Below, one piece after another: positions 19,560-28,137 of a stretch of 64,000 nucleotides of DNA (position 1 is the stretch's first letter; each line of letters starts with the position of its first letter). Below the pieces are notes generated by a model, which was not told the origin of the DNA, did not search any database, and saw nothing but the letters and a program-made list of their open reading frames with translations. The stretch is from Cyanobium sp. N.Huapi 1H5 (GTDB lineage Bacteria; Cyanobacteriota; Cyanobacteriia; PCC-6307; Cyanobiaceae). The position numbers were made by a program, and so were the translations under genes. The stretch is taken from contig NZ_JAGQBH010000001.1 of NCBI RefSeq assembly GCF_024345535.1, positions 372,001 through 436,000 of the forward strand, given 5' to 3'.

Positions 19560-20180
19560 ATGCCCGGCCCCACGGTTCCCGACGCGACTGTGCCCGACGC
19601 CACGGTTTCCGATCCCACGGTTTCCGATCCCACGGCTTCCGACGCCACCTCGCCCCTGGTGCTGGTGCGGCACCTGCGTCACGGGGAGGGCCTGGAGCCC
19701 GATCCTGCGGCGGCGGCGGATCCGCCGCTGCGGTTGCCGCTCCAGGCCGACGAGCGCACAAGCCTGCGGGGCCATCGCCGCAGCGCCTGTGGGCGTGACC
19801 TCCTGCTGCAGCTGCCCCGGGGCGCGGCCCTGGAGCCCGGCGACCGGCTGGCACCGGAGACCGGTGGGCCCCTGGTGGTGGTGGTGGCCGCCGATGAGCC
19901 GCTGATGGTGGTGCGGGCCGCCGACCCCCTGGCCCTGCTGCAGGCGGCTTACCACCTGGGCAACCGCCACGTGGCCATGGAACTGCACCGCGGCGAGCTG
20001 CGTCTGGGGGTCGACATCGTGCTCGAGGATCTGCTGCGGCATCGGGGTCTGACCGTGGAGCGGATGAGCGGGCCGTTTCTGCCCGAACCCGGGGCCTACG
20101 AGCCGTCCGGCCACGGCCACCGACACGTCCACGCCCATGGCCCCCACGATCATGGCCATCACGGCCATTCCCACCCATGA
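19560..20180 (+). CDS. ureE: Urease accessory protein UreE, with repeat N-terminus and His-rich tail
   Basis: 206 residues from the ATG at 19560. Nickel metallochaperone. The core domain shows RSACGRDLLLQLPRGAALEPGDRLAPETGGPLVVV and the metal-binding segment AAYHLGNRHVAMELHRGELRL with the conserved HLGNRH histidine. The C-terminus is a His-rich tail (GHGHRHVHAHGPHDHGHHGHSHP, split in the text by design), typical of nickel-storing UreE. The N-terminus has an extra 30 residues made of five five-residue repeats (PDATV/SDPTV type) encoded by a 15-base tandem repeat. The stop overlaps the ureF start by four bases (ATGA). Confidence 0.96.
   Translation: MPGPTVPDATVPDATVSDPTVSDPTASDATSPLVLVRHLRHGEGLEPDPAAAADPPLRLPLQADERTSLRGHRRSACGRDLLLQLPRGAALEPGDRLAPETGGPLVVVVAADEPLMVVRAADPLALLQAAYHLGNRHVAMELHRGELRLGVDIVLEDLLRHRGLTVERMSGPFLPEPGAYEPSGHGHRHVHAHGPHDHGHHGHSHP
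19578..19652 (+). repeat. 15-base tandem repeat inside ureE, five copies
   Basis: Five adjacent 15-base units encode PDATV, PDATV, SDPTV, SDPTA and SDATS. The third and fourth units differ at only one base. The repeat is in frame, so copy-number change would lengthen or shorten the UreE N-terminus without breaking the gene. Confidence 0.9.
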
Positions 20181-20860
20181 GCGTTGCCCGGCTGCGGCTG
20201 TTCCAGCTCGTCAGTCCCGCCCTGCCGGTAGGGGCCTTCAGCTATTCCGAAGGCCTGGAGGTGCTCGTCCAGGCCGGTGAGCTGGGCGATGCCGAGGACG
20301 TGGCCCACTGGCTGGAGGCGGAACTGGCCCGGGGAACCCTGGCGATCGAGGCCGCCAGCCTGACGCGGCTGATGCAGGCCCTCACCCGATGGCGTGAGTT
20401 CCCGGAGGGACCGGCCCGCCAGGAGGTGCTGGAGCTGGACGGCTGGCTGCTGGCCCAGCGGGAGGCCGCCGAGGTGCGGGCCCAGCAGCGCCAGATGGGC
20501 CGCTCCCTGCTGCAGCTGCTGGCCGACCTGGCCCTGCCCCTGCCCGGGGATGGGTCCCAGCGTCTGGCCTGGCCAGGGGCCTGGGCCTGGGCCGGGGTGG
20601 CCCTGGCCATCGCGCCCGAGGAGGTGGTCGAGGCCTACCTCTACGGCTGGATCGCCACCCAGCTCAGCGCCGCCGTGCGGCTGGTGCCCCTGGGCCCCAC
20701 CGAAGCCCAGCGGCTGCAACTGGCCCTGGCGCCCACCATCGCCGCCCGGGCGGCGGAGCTGGCGGCAGCCGATCCCGAGGACCTCTGGAACGGGGGGGTG
20801 GGGGCGGGGCTGGCCCAGCTGGGTCATGGTGAGCTCTATTCCCGGTTGTTCCGCAGCTGA
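20177..20860 (+). CDS. ureF: Urease accessory protein UreF
   Basis: 227 residues, with the UreF hallmark LFQLVSPALPVGAFSYSEGLEVLVQAGELGD near 9-39 and the conserved C-terminal part (YLYGWIATQLSAAVRLVPLGPTEAQRLQ; DPEDLWNGGVGAGLAQLGHGELYSRLFRS). UreF gates GTP hydrolysis by UreG in the UreDFG-urease complex. It overlaps ureE by four bases, and the following gene's ATG overlaps its stop by one base (TGATG). In most cyanobacterial urease loci ureG follows directly; here three unrelated genes lie between them. Confidence 0.96.
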   Translation: MSVARLRLFQLVSPALPVGAFSYSEGLEVLVQAGELGDAEDVAHWLEAELARGTLAIEAASLTRLMQALTRWREFPEGPARQEVLELDGWLLAQREAAEVRAQQRQMGRSLLQLLADLALPLPGDGSQRLAWPGAWAWAGVALAIAPEEVVEAYLYGWIATQLSAAVRLVPLGPTEAQRLQLALAPTIAARAAELAAADPEDLWNGGVGAGLAQLGHGELYSRLFRS

Positions 20861-21873
20861 TGGCCACCACCATTGGGGCCAGCCGGCGCCAAGCGCTGCG
20901 CCTGCTGGGCGGAGCCGCCGCCGCCGGGACCCTGCTGGCCGGCGGCTGCAACGCCCCACGCCGGCCGCCGGGTCCGCCGCGGCTGGGCCTGATCCAGTAC
21001 GTGCGGGGGGCCGCCCCCGACGCCGCCCGCCGCGGGTTCGTGCAGGCTCTGGCCAGGGGCGGCTTCCGGGCGCCGGCCGGTGTGATCCTGCTGGAGCGCT
21101 TCAGCGAGGGCAGCATGGCCACCTGCCGCGCCCAGGTGAAGGAACTGCTGGACGGCGGGGTCGACATGCTCGTGGCCATCGGCACCCCACCCCTGGCGGC
21201 GATCCTGGCCATCGCCCCCGCCCGGGTGCCGGTGGTGTTCACCTACTGCTCCAACCCCTGGGGGGCCGGGGCCGGCACCAGCTACACCCGCCACCGGCCC
21301 AACGTGGTGGGCACGGTCAGCACCAACCCCCTGGCCGAGCAGCTCGATCTCGCCCGCCGGATCACGCCCGGCCTGGCCAGCGTGGGGCTCGTGTTCAATC
21401 CCTCCGAGGCCAACGCCAGCTTCGAAGCGGAGCTGCTGCGCCGGGAGGCGGCCCAGCGCTCCCTCACGGTCGTGGTCGAGCCCGTGGCAGGGCCGGCGGA
21501 GGTGGCCCGGGCCGCCGACGCCCTGGCCGCCCACCGGGTGGGGGCCCTGGTGCGGGTGGGCGACTACGCCACCGGCGTGGGCTTCCCCGCCCTGGCGGCG
21601 GCCGGCCTGCGCCATCGCCTGCCGGTCTATTCCGTCGATCCCTCCGACATCGCCACGCCGGGGTGCTTGGCGGTGGTGGGCTGGGATCCGCAGGCCGATG
21701 GGGCCCAGGCCGGAGCTCTGGCGGTGCAGGTGCTGCGCGGCCGCTCCCCCGCCACGATGGCCTTCGAGCCGGTGACCCGGAAGCTGCTGCTGCTGAATCG
21801 CCGCACGGCCGGGGCCATCGGGGTGACCTTCCCGCCGCAGCTGCTGCGCCAGGCCGACCGGGTGGAGGGCTGA
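20860..21873 (+). CDS. ABC transporter substrate-binding lipoprotein (TrpX-like, ABC_sub_bind family)
   Basis: 337 residues. The N-terminus carries both a twin-arginine-like start (SRRQALRLLGGAAAAGTL) and a lipobox (LLAGGC), so the mature protein is probably an outer-face lipoprotein beginning at Cys about residue 30. The body fits the ABC_sub_bind family: RLGLIQYVRGAAPDAARRGFVQALARGGF, VDMLVAIGTPPLAAILAIAPARVPVVFTYCSNPWGAG, and VGLVFNPSEANASFEAELLRREAAQRSL. Known relatives bind aromatic amino acids or other small molecules; the ligand is unknown. No permease or ATPase gene for it is adjacent. Coupled to ureF by a one-base overlap, so it should be co-expressed with urease accessory genes. Confidence 0.88.
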   Translation: MATTIGASRRQALRLLGGAAAAGTLLAGGCNAPRRPPGPPRLGLIQYVRGAAPDAARRGFVQALARGGFRAPAGVILLERFSEGSMATCRAQVKELLDGGVDMLVAIGTPPLAAILAIAPARVPVVFTYCSNPWGAGAGTSYTRHRPNVVGTVSTNPLAEQLDLARRITPGLASVGLVFNPSEANASFEAELLRREAAQRSLTVVVEPVAGPAEVARAADALAAHRVGALVRVGDYATGVGFPALAAAGLRHRLPVYSVDPSDIATPGCLAVVGWDPQADGAQAGALAVQVLRGRSPATMAFEPVTRKLLLLNRRTAGAIGVTFPPQLLRQADRVEG

Positions 21874-21897
21874 CGCCGCCGGCGGCCATCCCGGCGA

Positions 21898-22797
21898 TCA
21901 GCGGCCGCGCTCACCGCGGGGCTCCCCGGTCCGCTCGATCAGTTCGATCACCCAGCTCTCGTTGAGCGTCTTCACCAGGCGGTTGGTGGCGCTGGCCATG
22001 GTGGAAAGCTCGCGCAGGGTCTGGAGCAGCAGCGGCCGCGTCTGGGTTTCGGTGCTCTCCAGGCGCCGGATCAGGGCGGACAGGTCGGCGGCCGTGCCGT
22101 CGGCCCGGTCCTCCAGGCGCTCGGCCAGGGCGCGGGTGGCCCCCAGGGTGCGGTTGAGCTCGCGGCTGCTGCGCCGGGTGTCGGCCTCCAGGCGCGTCGC
22201 CAGGCGGCGGCTGGCGACCAGGGTGCGATCGAGCTCGTCGAGGCTGCGGGGCAGGCGGGTCTCCGCCAGGCTCAGGCCGCTGCTGACGGCCCGCTGCAGG
22301 GGGATGCGGCTGCTGGCCACCTCGGTCAGCAGGTCGTCGATGTCGGGGCGGCTGGTGAACACGAGCGTCTCGCCATCGCCGATCGGGGGCTGGCCGATCG
22401 CCGCCGGGTCGGGGGTGATGGCGATGTAGCTGTCGCCCAGGAGCCCCAGCTGGGCCAGTTCCGCCCGGCTGCGCCGTCCCACCATGGAGCGGTAGGGGTC
22501 CCGCAGCTCCAGTTCCACCAGCACCTGGGCATCGGGCTGCAGCACGATCCGGCGCACCTGGCCGACGGAGAATCCCGAGATCTTCACCGCCATGCCCGTC
22601 TGCAGGCCGGCGGCGTCGAGGGTGCGGAACTGCAGGCGGACGCTGGGGGCGAGCCAGTTGCCGGCGCGGGCGATCCCCAGCACGAACACCCCCAGCAGGG
22701 CCACCGCACCCGCCAGGAAGACCAGGCTCTGGGGGCCGGGGCGCCGCGGCGGGGCCGGGCCGGGCTCCGGGGAGGTGGCGGGCGCGGTGGTGGTCAC
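21898..22797 (-). CDS. MCE/MlaD family lipid-transport protein
   Basis: 299 residues. One N-terminal membrane helix (SLVFLAGAVALLGVFVLGIARAG) is followed by an MCE domain (VRLQFRTLDAAGLQTGMAVKISGFSVGQVRRIVL...VELELRDPYRSMVGRRSRAELAQLGLLGDSYIAITP). The second half is a long helical, probably coiled-coil region (SLDELDRTLVASRRLATRLEADTRRSSRELNRTLGATRALAERLED). MCE proteins form hexameric conduits for lipid between membranes. It lies two bases after the MlaE-like gene on the same strand, so both form one unit. No MlaF-type ATPase is next to it. Confidence 0.9.
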   Translation of the reverse strand: MTTTAPATSPEPGPAPPRRPGPQSLVFLAGAVALLGVFVLGIARAGNWLAPSVRLQFRTLDAAGLQTGMAVKISGFSVGQVRRIVLQPDAQVLVELELRDPYRSMVGRRSRAELAQLGLLGDSYIAITPDPAAIGQPPIGDGETLVFTSRPDIDDLLTEVASSRIPLQRAVSSGLSLAETRLPRSLDELDRTLVASRRLATRLEADTRRSSRELNRTLGATRALAERLEDRADGTAADLSALIRRLESTETQTRPLLLQTLRELSTMASATNRLVKTLNESWVIELIERTGEPRGERGR

Positions 22798-22799
22798 GG

Positions 22800-23420
22800 T
22801 CAGTTGCCTCCCATGCGCAGGGGGTCGACGACGAGGGTCCAGAGCAGGTCCAGGCAGACCATCACCCCGATGCCGAGCCGCAGCGACCGGGCCATGCGGG
22901 CGGCCATGCCCACGGCGCCGGAGGAGCCCCGCCAGGCCTGGTGCAGGCAGATGGCGGCGCAGATCCCGCCATAGGCTCCCGCCCTGGCCAGGGCAGCGGC
23001 GAAGCGGGCCGGCTCCAGCTGGCCGATCAGGAAGCCCACCTCCCCCACCAGATCCCCCTGGTTGAGCGTGAGGCTGGCGGTGATGATCACCGCCGCCATG
23101 AAATAGAGCAGCAGCACGACGCTCAGCAGGCCGCTGGCCAGCAGGTCGGGTCCCCAGGAGCCGGGGGGGCGCCGGTCGGCGAGCAGTAGCGGGCCATCCC
23201 GGAGCAGCAGCAGCAGGCTGACCAGCAGCGGGGCCAGGAACAGGAGGGCCCGCACCGCCAGCAGTTCGATCGTGAGTCTGGAGAGCTGCTGCAGCGGGCT
23301 GCGCAGCAGCTCGATGAAGCCGAGGCAGACCACCACCCCCGTGCCCACCACGGTGGCGACCAGACGCCCATCGAGGCGCTCGAAGCGACGGATCAGCGTC
23401 GGGATCGGTACGTCACTCAC
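22800..23420 (-). CDS. MlaE-like ABC permease (divergent, short)
   Basis: 206 residues from the GTG at 23420, which has GAGGG a few bases upstream. An in-frame ATG at 23456 lacks such a site and would leave only 14 bases to the divergent ureG start. Five to six hydrophobic segments. The C-terminal part ([47 protein letters not shown]) follows the MlaE pattern of a conserved Gly-Ala-Val-Gly before the last helix. The usual MlaE central motif (AELG...EQIDAL) appears only as [12 protein letters not shown]. The family call rests on this and on the adjacent MCE gene; it could be a degenerate or specialised member. Confidence 0.7.
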   Translation of the reverse strand: MSDVPIPTLIRRFERLDGRLVATVVGTGVVVCLGFIELLRSPLQQLSRLTIELLAVRALLFLAPLLVSLLLLLRDGPLLLADRRPPGSWGPDLLASGLLSVVLLLYFMAAVIITASLTLNQGDLVGEVGFLIGQLEPARFAAALARAGAYGGICAAICLHQAWRGSSGAVGMAARMARSLRLGIGVMVCLDLLWTLVVDPLRMGGN

Positions 23421-23470
23421 CGCAGCCCTCGGCGCTGGCGTCAGGATGGCACCCATCCTGGATCGGGGCG

Positions 23471-24085
23471 ATGGGCAGCAAACTCAGGGTCGGTGTGGCC
23501 GGGCCGGTGGGATCGGGCAAGACAGCCCTGGTCGACGCCCTCTGCCGCCGGCTGCGGGAGCGGCTGCAGCTGGCGGTGGTCACCAACGACATCTATACCC
23601 AGGAGGACGCCCAGTTCCTCACCCGCGCCGGCTCCCTGGCCCCCGAACGCATCCGGGGCGTCGAGACCGGCGGCTGCCCCCACACCGCCATCCGGGAGGA
23701 CTGCTCGATCAACCGGGCGGCGGTGCAGGAGCTGGAGGAGGCCTTCCCGGACCTGGACCTTGTGCTGGTGGAGAGCGGTGGCGACAACCTGGCGGCCAGC
23801 TTCAGCCCGGAGCTGGTGGATCTGTGCATCTATGTGATCGACGTGGCCGCCGGCGACAAGATCCCCCGCAAGGGGGGGCCCGGCATCACCCGCTCCGACC
23901 TGCTGGTGATCAACAAGATCGACCTGGCCCCCATGGTGGGGGCGAGCCTGGCGGTGATGGAAGCCGACACCGAACGCATGCGCGGCGGCCGCCCCTGGTG
24001 CTTCACGAATCTGCGCAGCGGCGAGGGCCTGGATCGGGTCGAAAGCTTCCTGCTGCGGCAGCTTCCCGAACCGGCAGCCGCCTGA
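23471..24085 (+). CDS. ureG: Urease accessory GTPase UreG
   Basis: 204 residues. P-loop GPVGSGKT at residues 11-18; the metal-binding and switch segment [21 protein letters not shown] near 64-84 with the Cys-Pro-His motif; [16 protein letters not shown] near 97-112; and the G4 motif NKID near 145. GTP-driven nickel delivery to urease. A GGATCGGGG stretch just upstream of the ATG may serve as the ribosome-binding region. The gene is separated from ureF by the binding-protein and MCE/MlaE genes and is followed after 222 bases by the urtA start. Confidence 0.97.
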   Translation: MGSKLRVGVAGPVGSGKTALVDALCRRLRERLQLAVVTNDIYTQEDAQFLTRAGSLAPERIRGVETGGCPHTAIREDCSINRAAVQELEEAFPDLDLVLVESGGDNLAASFSPELVDLCIYVIDVAAGDKIPRKGGPGITRSDLLVINKIDLAPMVGASLAVMEADTERMRGGRPWCFTNLRSGEGLDRVESFLLRQLPEPAAA

Positions 24086-24233
24086 ATCGACCGAGCGATC
24101 AAGGATTCTGGTATTCGCCTTTCAGCCGTTGATCAGCAAAACCGTAGGTAATGCAACATATCGACAGGTCAGCGACGTTCAAATCCTCACTCCGGCAGGC
24201 CCTGGGCGGCTTTCTGTCTCATTGGATACCGGG

Positions 24234-24288
24234 GGTAACCACGTCCTTCCTTACCTTTCCCTTTGCCGTCGGTTACGGCGACTACAAT
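24234..24288 (+). promoter_or_regulatory. Candidate control region of the urtABCDE operon
   Basis: An inverted repeat, GGTAA-N12-TTACC (24234-24238 / 24251-24255), lies 53 bases before urtA. Downstream, TACAAT at 24283-24288 is a good -10 hexamer. The stretch GTT-N8-TAC at 24272-24285 is one base from the NtcA consensus GTA-N8-TAC, but it overlaps the -10, whereas activating NtcA sites normally lie about 22 bases upstream of it. The GGTAA repeat is at roughly that distance but has the wrong internal spacing. Nitrogen control by NtcA is expected for urt genes but is not proven by these sites. Confidence 0.35.
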
Positions 24289-24307
24289 TCATCTTGAACA
24301 GGCTTCA

Positions 24308-25603
24308 ATGTCTCTGCATCTTTCAAGGCGACTGGCAGCTGCAATCGCCGCAACTGCTGTGAGCGTAACCCTCGTCTCCTGCGGGGGCGAGTCCGGTTCC
24401 GGCGGCAATTTCGATGGTGAAGTGAAGGTCGGCATCCTTCACTCCCTCAGTGGCACCATGGCCATCTCCGAAACGACTTTGAAAGAAGTTGAGGAGATGG
24501 CGATCAAGGAAATCAATGACGCCGGCGGCGTCAAGGTCGGCGGCAAGTCCTACAAGATCGTCGCTGTCTCTGAAGATGGCGCCTCCGACTGGCCCACCTT
24601 CGCCGAGAAAGCCCAGAAACTGATCGACTCCGACAAGGTCGCCGTCGTGTTCGGTGGCTGGACCTCCGCCAGCCGCAAGGCGATGCTGCCGGTCTTCGAG
24701 TCGAAGAACCACATGCTCTTCTACCCGATTCAGTACGAGGGTCAGGAGTGCTCCAGAAACATCTTCTACACCGGCGCCGTTCCCAACCAGCAGGCTGAGC
24801 CCGCGGTTCAGTGGCTGATGGACAAGTTCGGCGACAAGCTGGGCAAGAAGGTCTACCTGGTCGGCTCCGACTACGTGTATCCGCGCACGGCCAACACGAT
24901 CATCAAGGAGCAGATGAAGGCCCTCGGCGGTGAGACCGTCGGCGAGGACTACATCCCCCTCGGCAACACCGAGGTGGCCCCGATCATCGCCAAGATCAAG
25001 AAGGCCTTCCCCGATGGCGGGATCATCATCAACACCCTGAACGGCGACTCCAACGTCGCCCTGTTCAAGCAGTTCAAGGCCTCGGGCATCGATCCGGCCA
25101 AGTACCCGATCATGTCCTTCTCCATCGCCGAGGAGGAGATCCGCCAGATCGGTCCCGAATACACCACCGGCACCTACGCCGCGTGGAACTTCTTCATGAG
25201 CCTGGACACCCCGGCCTCCAAGAAGTTCACCGCCGACTTCCAGGCGATGTACGGCGCCGACCGCGTCACGGGTGACCCGGCGGAATCCGCCTACAACATG
25301 GTCTACCTCTGGAAGAACGCCGTTGAGAAGGCGGGAACCTTCGAAGACCTCGACAAGGTCCGCAAGGACATGATCGGGATCACCTTCGCCGCTCCCCAGG
25401 GCGAGATCAAGATGTTCCCCAACCACCACACCTCCGAGCGGGTGCTCATCGGCGAGGCGGAGCCCACCGGCCAGTTCAAGATCCTGTACGACAGCGTCAA
25501 GGCCATTCCCCCGCTGCCCTGGAACCAGTTCGTTCCCGAGACCAAGGGCTTCACCTGCGACTGGACCCAGGATCGGCCTGACGCCGGCAAGTTCAAGATG
25601 TGA
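24308..25603 (+). CDS. urtA: Urea ABC transporter, substrate-binding lipoprotein
   Basis: 431 residues from the ATG at 24308; this start puts a lipoprotein signal right at the N-terminus (LSRRLAAAIAATAVSVTLVSC, processed at the Cys). The body is a type I periplasmic-binding fold of the UrtA group: VKVGILHSLSGTMAISETTLKEVEEMAIKEINDAGG, then VFGGWTSASRKAMLPVFESKNHMLFYPIQYEGQECS and GDPAESAYNMVYLWKNAV. It captures urea in the periplasm for UrtBC. First gene of urtABCDE; the sequence shows three hairpins between it and urtB that could keep urtA transcript levels above those of the downstream genes. Confidence 0.97.
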   Translation: MSLHLSRRLAAAIAATAVSVTLVSCGGESGSGGNFDGEVKVGILHSLSGTMAISETTLKEVEEMAIKEINDAGGVKVGGKSYKIVAVSEDGASDWPTFAEKAQKLIDSDKVAVVFGGWTSASRKAMLPVFESKNHMLFYPIQYEGQECSRNIFYTGAVPNQQAEPAVQWLMDKFGDKLGKKVYLVGSDYVYPRTANTIIKEQMKALGGETVGEDYIPLGNTEVAPIIAKIKKAFPDGGIIINTLNGDSNVALFKQFKASGIDPAKYPIMSFSIAEEEIRQIGPEYTTGTYAAWNFFMSLDTPASKKFTADFQAMYGADRVTGDPAESAYNMVYLWKNAVEKAGTFEDLDKVRKDMIGITFAAPQGEIKMFPNHHTSERVLIGEAEPTGQFKILYDSVKAIPPLPWNQFVPETKGFTCDWTQDRPDAGKFKM

Positions 25604-25721
25604 TCACGGAGTCATCCGTGAATGAATGAAAGTCGGGCGGTTCCTGCGGGAACTGCCCCTTTCCGGTCCGCCACACCACCACGTTCGACCCGATCCAGCG
25701 CCGCCCAGGCAGCGCTGGATC
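25604..25721 (+). repeat. Three consecutive stem-loops in the urtA-urtB spacer
   Basis: Hairpin 1: TCACGGA/TCCGTGA (25604-25610 / 25615-25621), loop GTCA. Hairpin 2: GGGCGGTTCC / GGAACTGCCC (25635-25644 / 25649-25658), ten pairs with one G-U, loop TGCG. Hairpin 3: GATCCAGCGC / GCGCTGGATC (25692-25701 / 25712-25721), ten perfect pairs. None is followed by a T-run, so these look like RNA-stabilising or attenuating structures, not a full terminator. Confidence 0.75.
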
Positions 25722-25742
25722 TAACGTTCAACCTTCATTCCG

Positions 25743-26900
25743 TTGGAACTTTTCTTTTCTCAGATCCTCGATGGTCTCAGCATCGGATCTGTGCTGCTGC
25801 TCGCAGCCACAGGTCTGGCCATCGTGTTCGGATTGATGGGTGTCATCAACCTCGCCCACGGCGAATTCATGATGCTCGGGGCCTATGTCACCTACGTGGT
25901 GCAATCGGCCTTCAAGCCCATGGGTGGTGTGATCTTCGAACTGTATTTCCCGATCTCGCTGGTGCTCGCGTTCATTGTGACGGGGCTCATCGGGGTGCTG
26001 CTGGAGAGAACGTTGATCCGGCAACTCTATGGTCGCCCCCTCGAAACGCTGCTGGCGACCTGGGGGGTCAGCCTGATTCTGATCCAGCTGATTCGAAGCG
26101 TGTCGACCGCCATGATGCTGGGCATCATCGTGGGCGTCGTCGTCGGGTTCATTATCTCGAAATTGCTGGCGGCAAAGTTCTCCGAAAAGCCTTTCTTCAC
26201 CTATCTCAACGGACTGGGCTGGGCGATCGCCATCGGCATCGGCCTGATCGCCGTCAACCTGTTCGACCAGGTCCGGCCCCTCGCCAAGCCATGGTTCGGC
26301 CCGCGCAACATTGATGTCACCGCCCCCAAATGGCTCCAGGGAAGCTGGGGAATGATCGGCGGCATCGAACTGCCCGGCCTCCGCATCTTCATCATTCTTC
26401 TGTCGGCCCTGCTCCTGCTCGCCACCTACTGGTTCCTCAACAAGAGCGTCTGGGGCCTGCGCATCCGCTCGGTCACCCAGAACCGTCAGATGAGCAACTG
26501 CCTCGGCATTCCCACCGACCGTGTCGACAGCATCACCTTCGGCATCGGCTCCGGACTGGCCGGGGTGGCCGGCTGTGCCATCACCCTGCTGGGTTCGGTG
26601 GGTCCGAACCTCGGGGCGGCTTACATCGTCTCCTGCTTCATGGTGATCGTTCTCGGTGGTGTAGGGAACCTGCTCGGCACCGTGCTGGCCTCGCTGCTCT
26701 TGGGCATCATCCAGTCGGTGATCGGCTCGGGGACCCTGCTGACGATCTTCCCTGACATGCCGTTGGCGGCCAAGGGGGTGATCGAGTTCTTTGCCACCAC
26801 AAGCATGTCGCTGGTGCTGGTGTTCATCTTCATCATTGTCTTCCTCCAGTTCCGCCCCAACGGCATGTTCCCCCAGAAGGGTCGCTCGGTCGATGCCTGA
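25743..26900 (+). CDS. urtB: Urea ABC transporter, permease subunit UrtB
   Basis: 385 residues from a TTG start (MELFFSQILDGLSIGSVLLLAATGLAIVFGLMGVINLAHGEF), which matches the LivH-type beginning of the family; no ATG is available nearby. Eight or more membrane segments and the conserved permease loop EFMMLGAYVTY...SVTQNRQMSNCLGI...GSGLAGVAGC. It forms the membrane channel with UrtC. UrtB is longer than amino-acid LivH proteins because of an insert around residues 140-210, as usual for urea permeases. Confidence 0.96.
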   Translation: MELFFSQILDGLSIGSVLLLAATGLAIVFGLMGVINLAHGEFMMLGAYVTYVVQSAFKPMGGVIFELYFPISLVLAFIVTGLIGVLLERTLIRQLYGRPLETLLATWGVSLILIQLIRSVSTAMMLGIIVGVVVGFIISKLLAAKFSEKPFFTYLNGLGWAIAIGIGLIAVNLFDQVRPLAKPWFGPRNIDVTAPKWLQGSWGMIGGIELPGLRIFIILLSALLLLATYWFLNKSVWGLRIRSVTQNRQMSNCLGIPTDRVDSITFGIGSGLAGVAGCAITLLGSVGPNLGAAYIVSCFMVIVLGGVGNLLGTVLASLLLGIIQSVIGSGTLLTIFPDMPLAAKGVIEFFATTSMSLVLVFIFIIVFLQFRPNGMFPQKGRSVDA

Positions 26901-26960
26901 CCCGATCAGTTCCACCCACTGCAGATTCCCGTTCCATCTCCCCACCAGGAGGCCCTACCT

Positions 26961-28067
26961 GTGAAAATCTTCCAACGACTCGTCCCCTGGATTCTCCTGG
27001 CGATCGCCCTGTTCATCCTGCCGGCAGCACTGGATGATTTCCGCCTCAACCTGTTCGGCCGCTATTTCTCGCTGGCGATCACGGCACTGGCGATCGACCT
27101 GATCTGGGGCTACACCGGTCTGTTGAGCCTGGGCCAGGGCATCTTCTTTGCCCTCGGCGGCTACGCCGTGGCCATGTACCTGATGCTCAACACCAAGAGC
27201 CTCGCCGGTGGCAACGGGATTCCCAAGTTCTTCGAGAACTACGGCGTCGACCAGCTGCCGTTCTTCTGGCAACCCTTCTGGTCTCCGGTGTTCACCCTGA
27301 TCGCCCTCTGGGTGATTCCGGCCGTGGTGGCGGGCCTGGTGGGCTGGCTGATCTTCCGAAACCGCATCAAGGGGGTGTACTTCTCGATCATCACCCAGGC
27401 GGCTCTGATGGTCTTCTTCCACTTCTTCAACGGCCAGCAGAAACTCTTCGACGGCACCAACGGCCTCAAGACCAGCACCAGCGAACTGTTCGGCCAGCTG
27501 GTGGGCTCGCCCGACATGCAGGTGTGGTTCTACCGCCTCACGGTGGTGCTGCTTCCTCTGGCGTTTCTGGTCTGCCGTTACTTCACCAGCGGTCGCTTCG
27601 GTGATGCCCTGATCGCCATCCGCGACGACGAGAGCCGCCTGCGCTTCGCCGGCTTCAACCCCGTCCCCTTCAAGACCATCGTCTTCCTGGTGGCGGGAGC
27701 CCTGTGCGGGATTTCCGGAGCCCTCTACACCGTCCAGTCCGGCATCGTCTCGCCCCAGTACATGTCGATCTCCTTCTCGATCGAGATGGTGATCTGGGTG
27801 GCCGTGGGCGGCAGGGGCACACTGGTGGGCCCGATCATCGGCGCCACCGTGGTCAACTACCTACGCAGCCTGGTGAGCGAGGCTCTGCCTGAAGCCTGGC
27901 TGTTCGTGCAGGGGGCCCTGTTCATCTTCGTGGTGGTTCTGATGCCCGATGGCATCTACGGCTGGATCACCAAAGGAGGCTTCCGCACCTTCCTGGCCGC
28001 CTTCGGCATCGCCAAACCTGCCAAGACCTACCCCAAGCTCGACAAGGAGGCCGTTCCTGTGGATTAG
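26961..28067 (+). CDS. urtC: Urea ABC transporter, permease subunit UrtC
   Basis: 368 residues from a GTG start with a strong AGGAGG eight bases upstream (26947-26952). LivM-type permease: SLAITALAIDLIWGYTGLLSLGQGIFFALGGYAVAMYLML near 35-75, an insert with the motif YFSIITQAALMVFFHFFNGQQKLFDGTNGL near 140-170, and IAIRDDESRLRFAGFNP near 217. Partner of UrtB in the membrane. The 60-base spacer to urtB and same strand support one operon. Confidence 0.96.
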   Translation: MKIFQRLVPWILLAIALFILPAALDDFRLNLFGRYFSLAITALAIDLIWGYTGLLSLGQGIFFALGGYAVAMYLMLNTKSLAGGNGIPKFFENYGVDQLPFFWQPFWSPVFTLIALWVIPAVVAGLVGWLIFRNRIKGVYFSIITQAALMVFFHFFNGQQKLFDGTNGLKTSTSELFGQLVGSPDMQVWFYRLTVVLLPLAFLVCRYFTSGRFGDALIAIRDDESRLRFAGFNPVPFKTIVFLVAGALCGISGALYTVQSGIVSPQYMSISFSIEMVIWVAVGGRGTLVGPIIGATVVNYLRSLVSEALPEAWLFVQGALFIFVVVLMPDGIYGWITKGGFRTFLAAFGIAKPAKTYPKLDKEAVPVD

Positions 28068-28137
28068 CCCTCCAGGAAGACGCTTCCTGGCTCATCTGCT
28101 GTGACCGCTCTTTTGATTCCGCACCCTTCCGAAGTCC

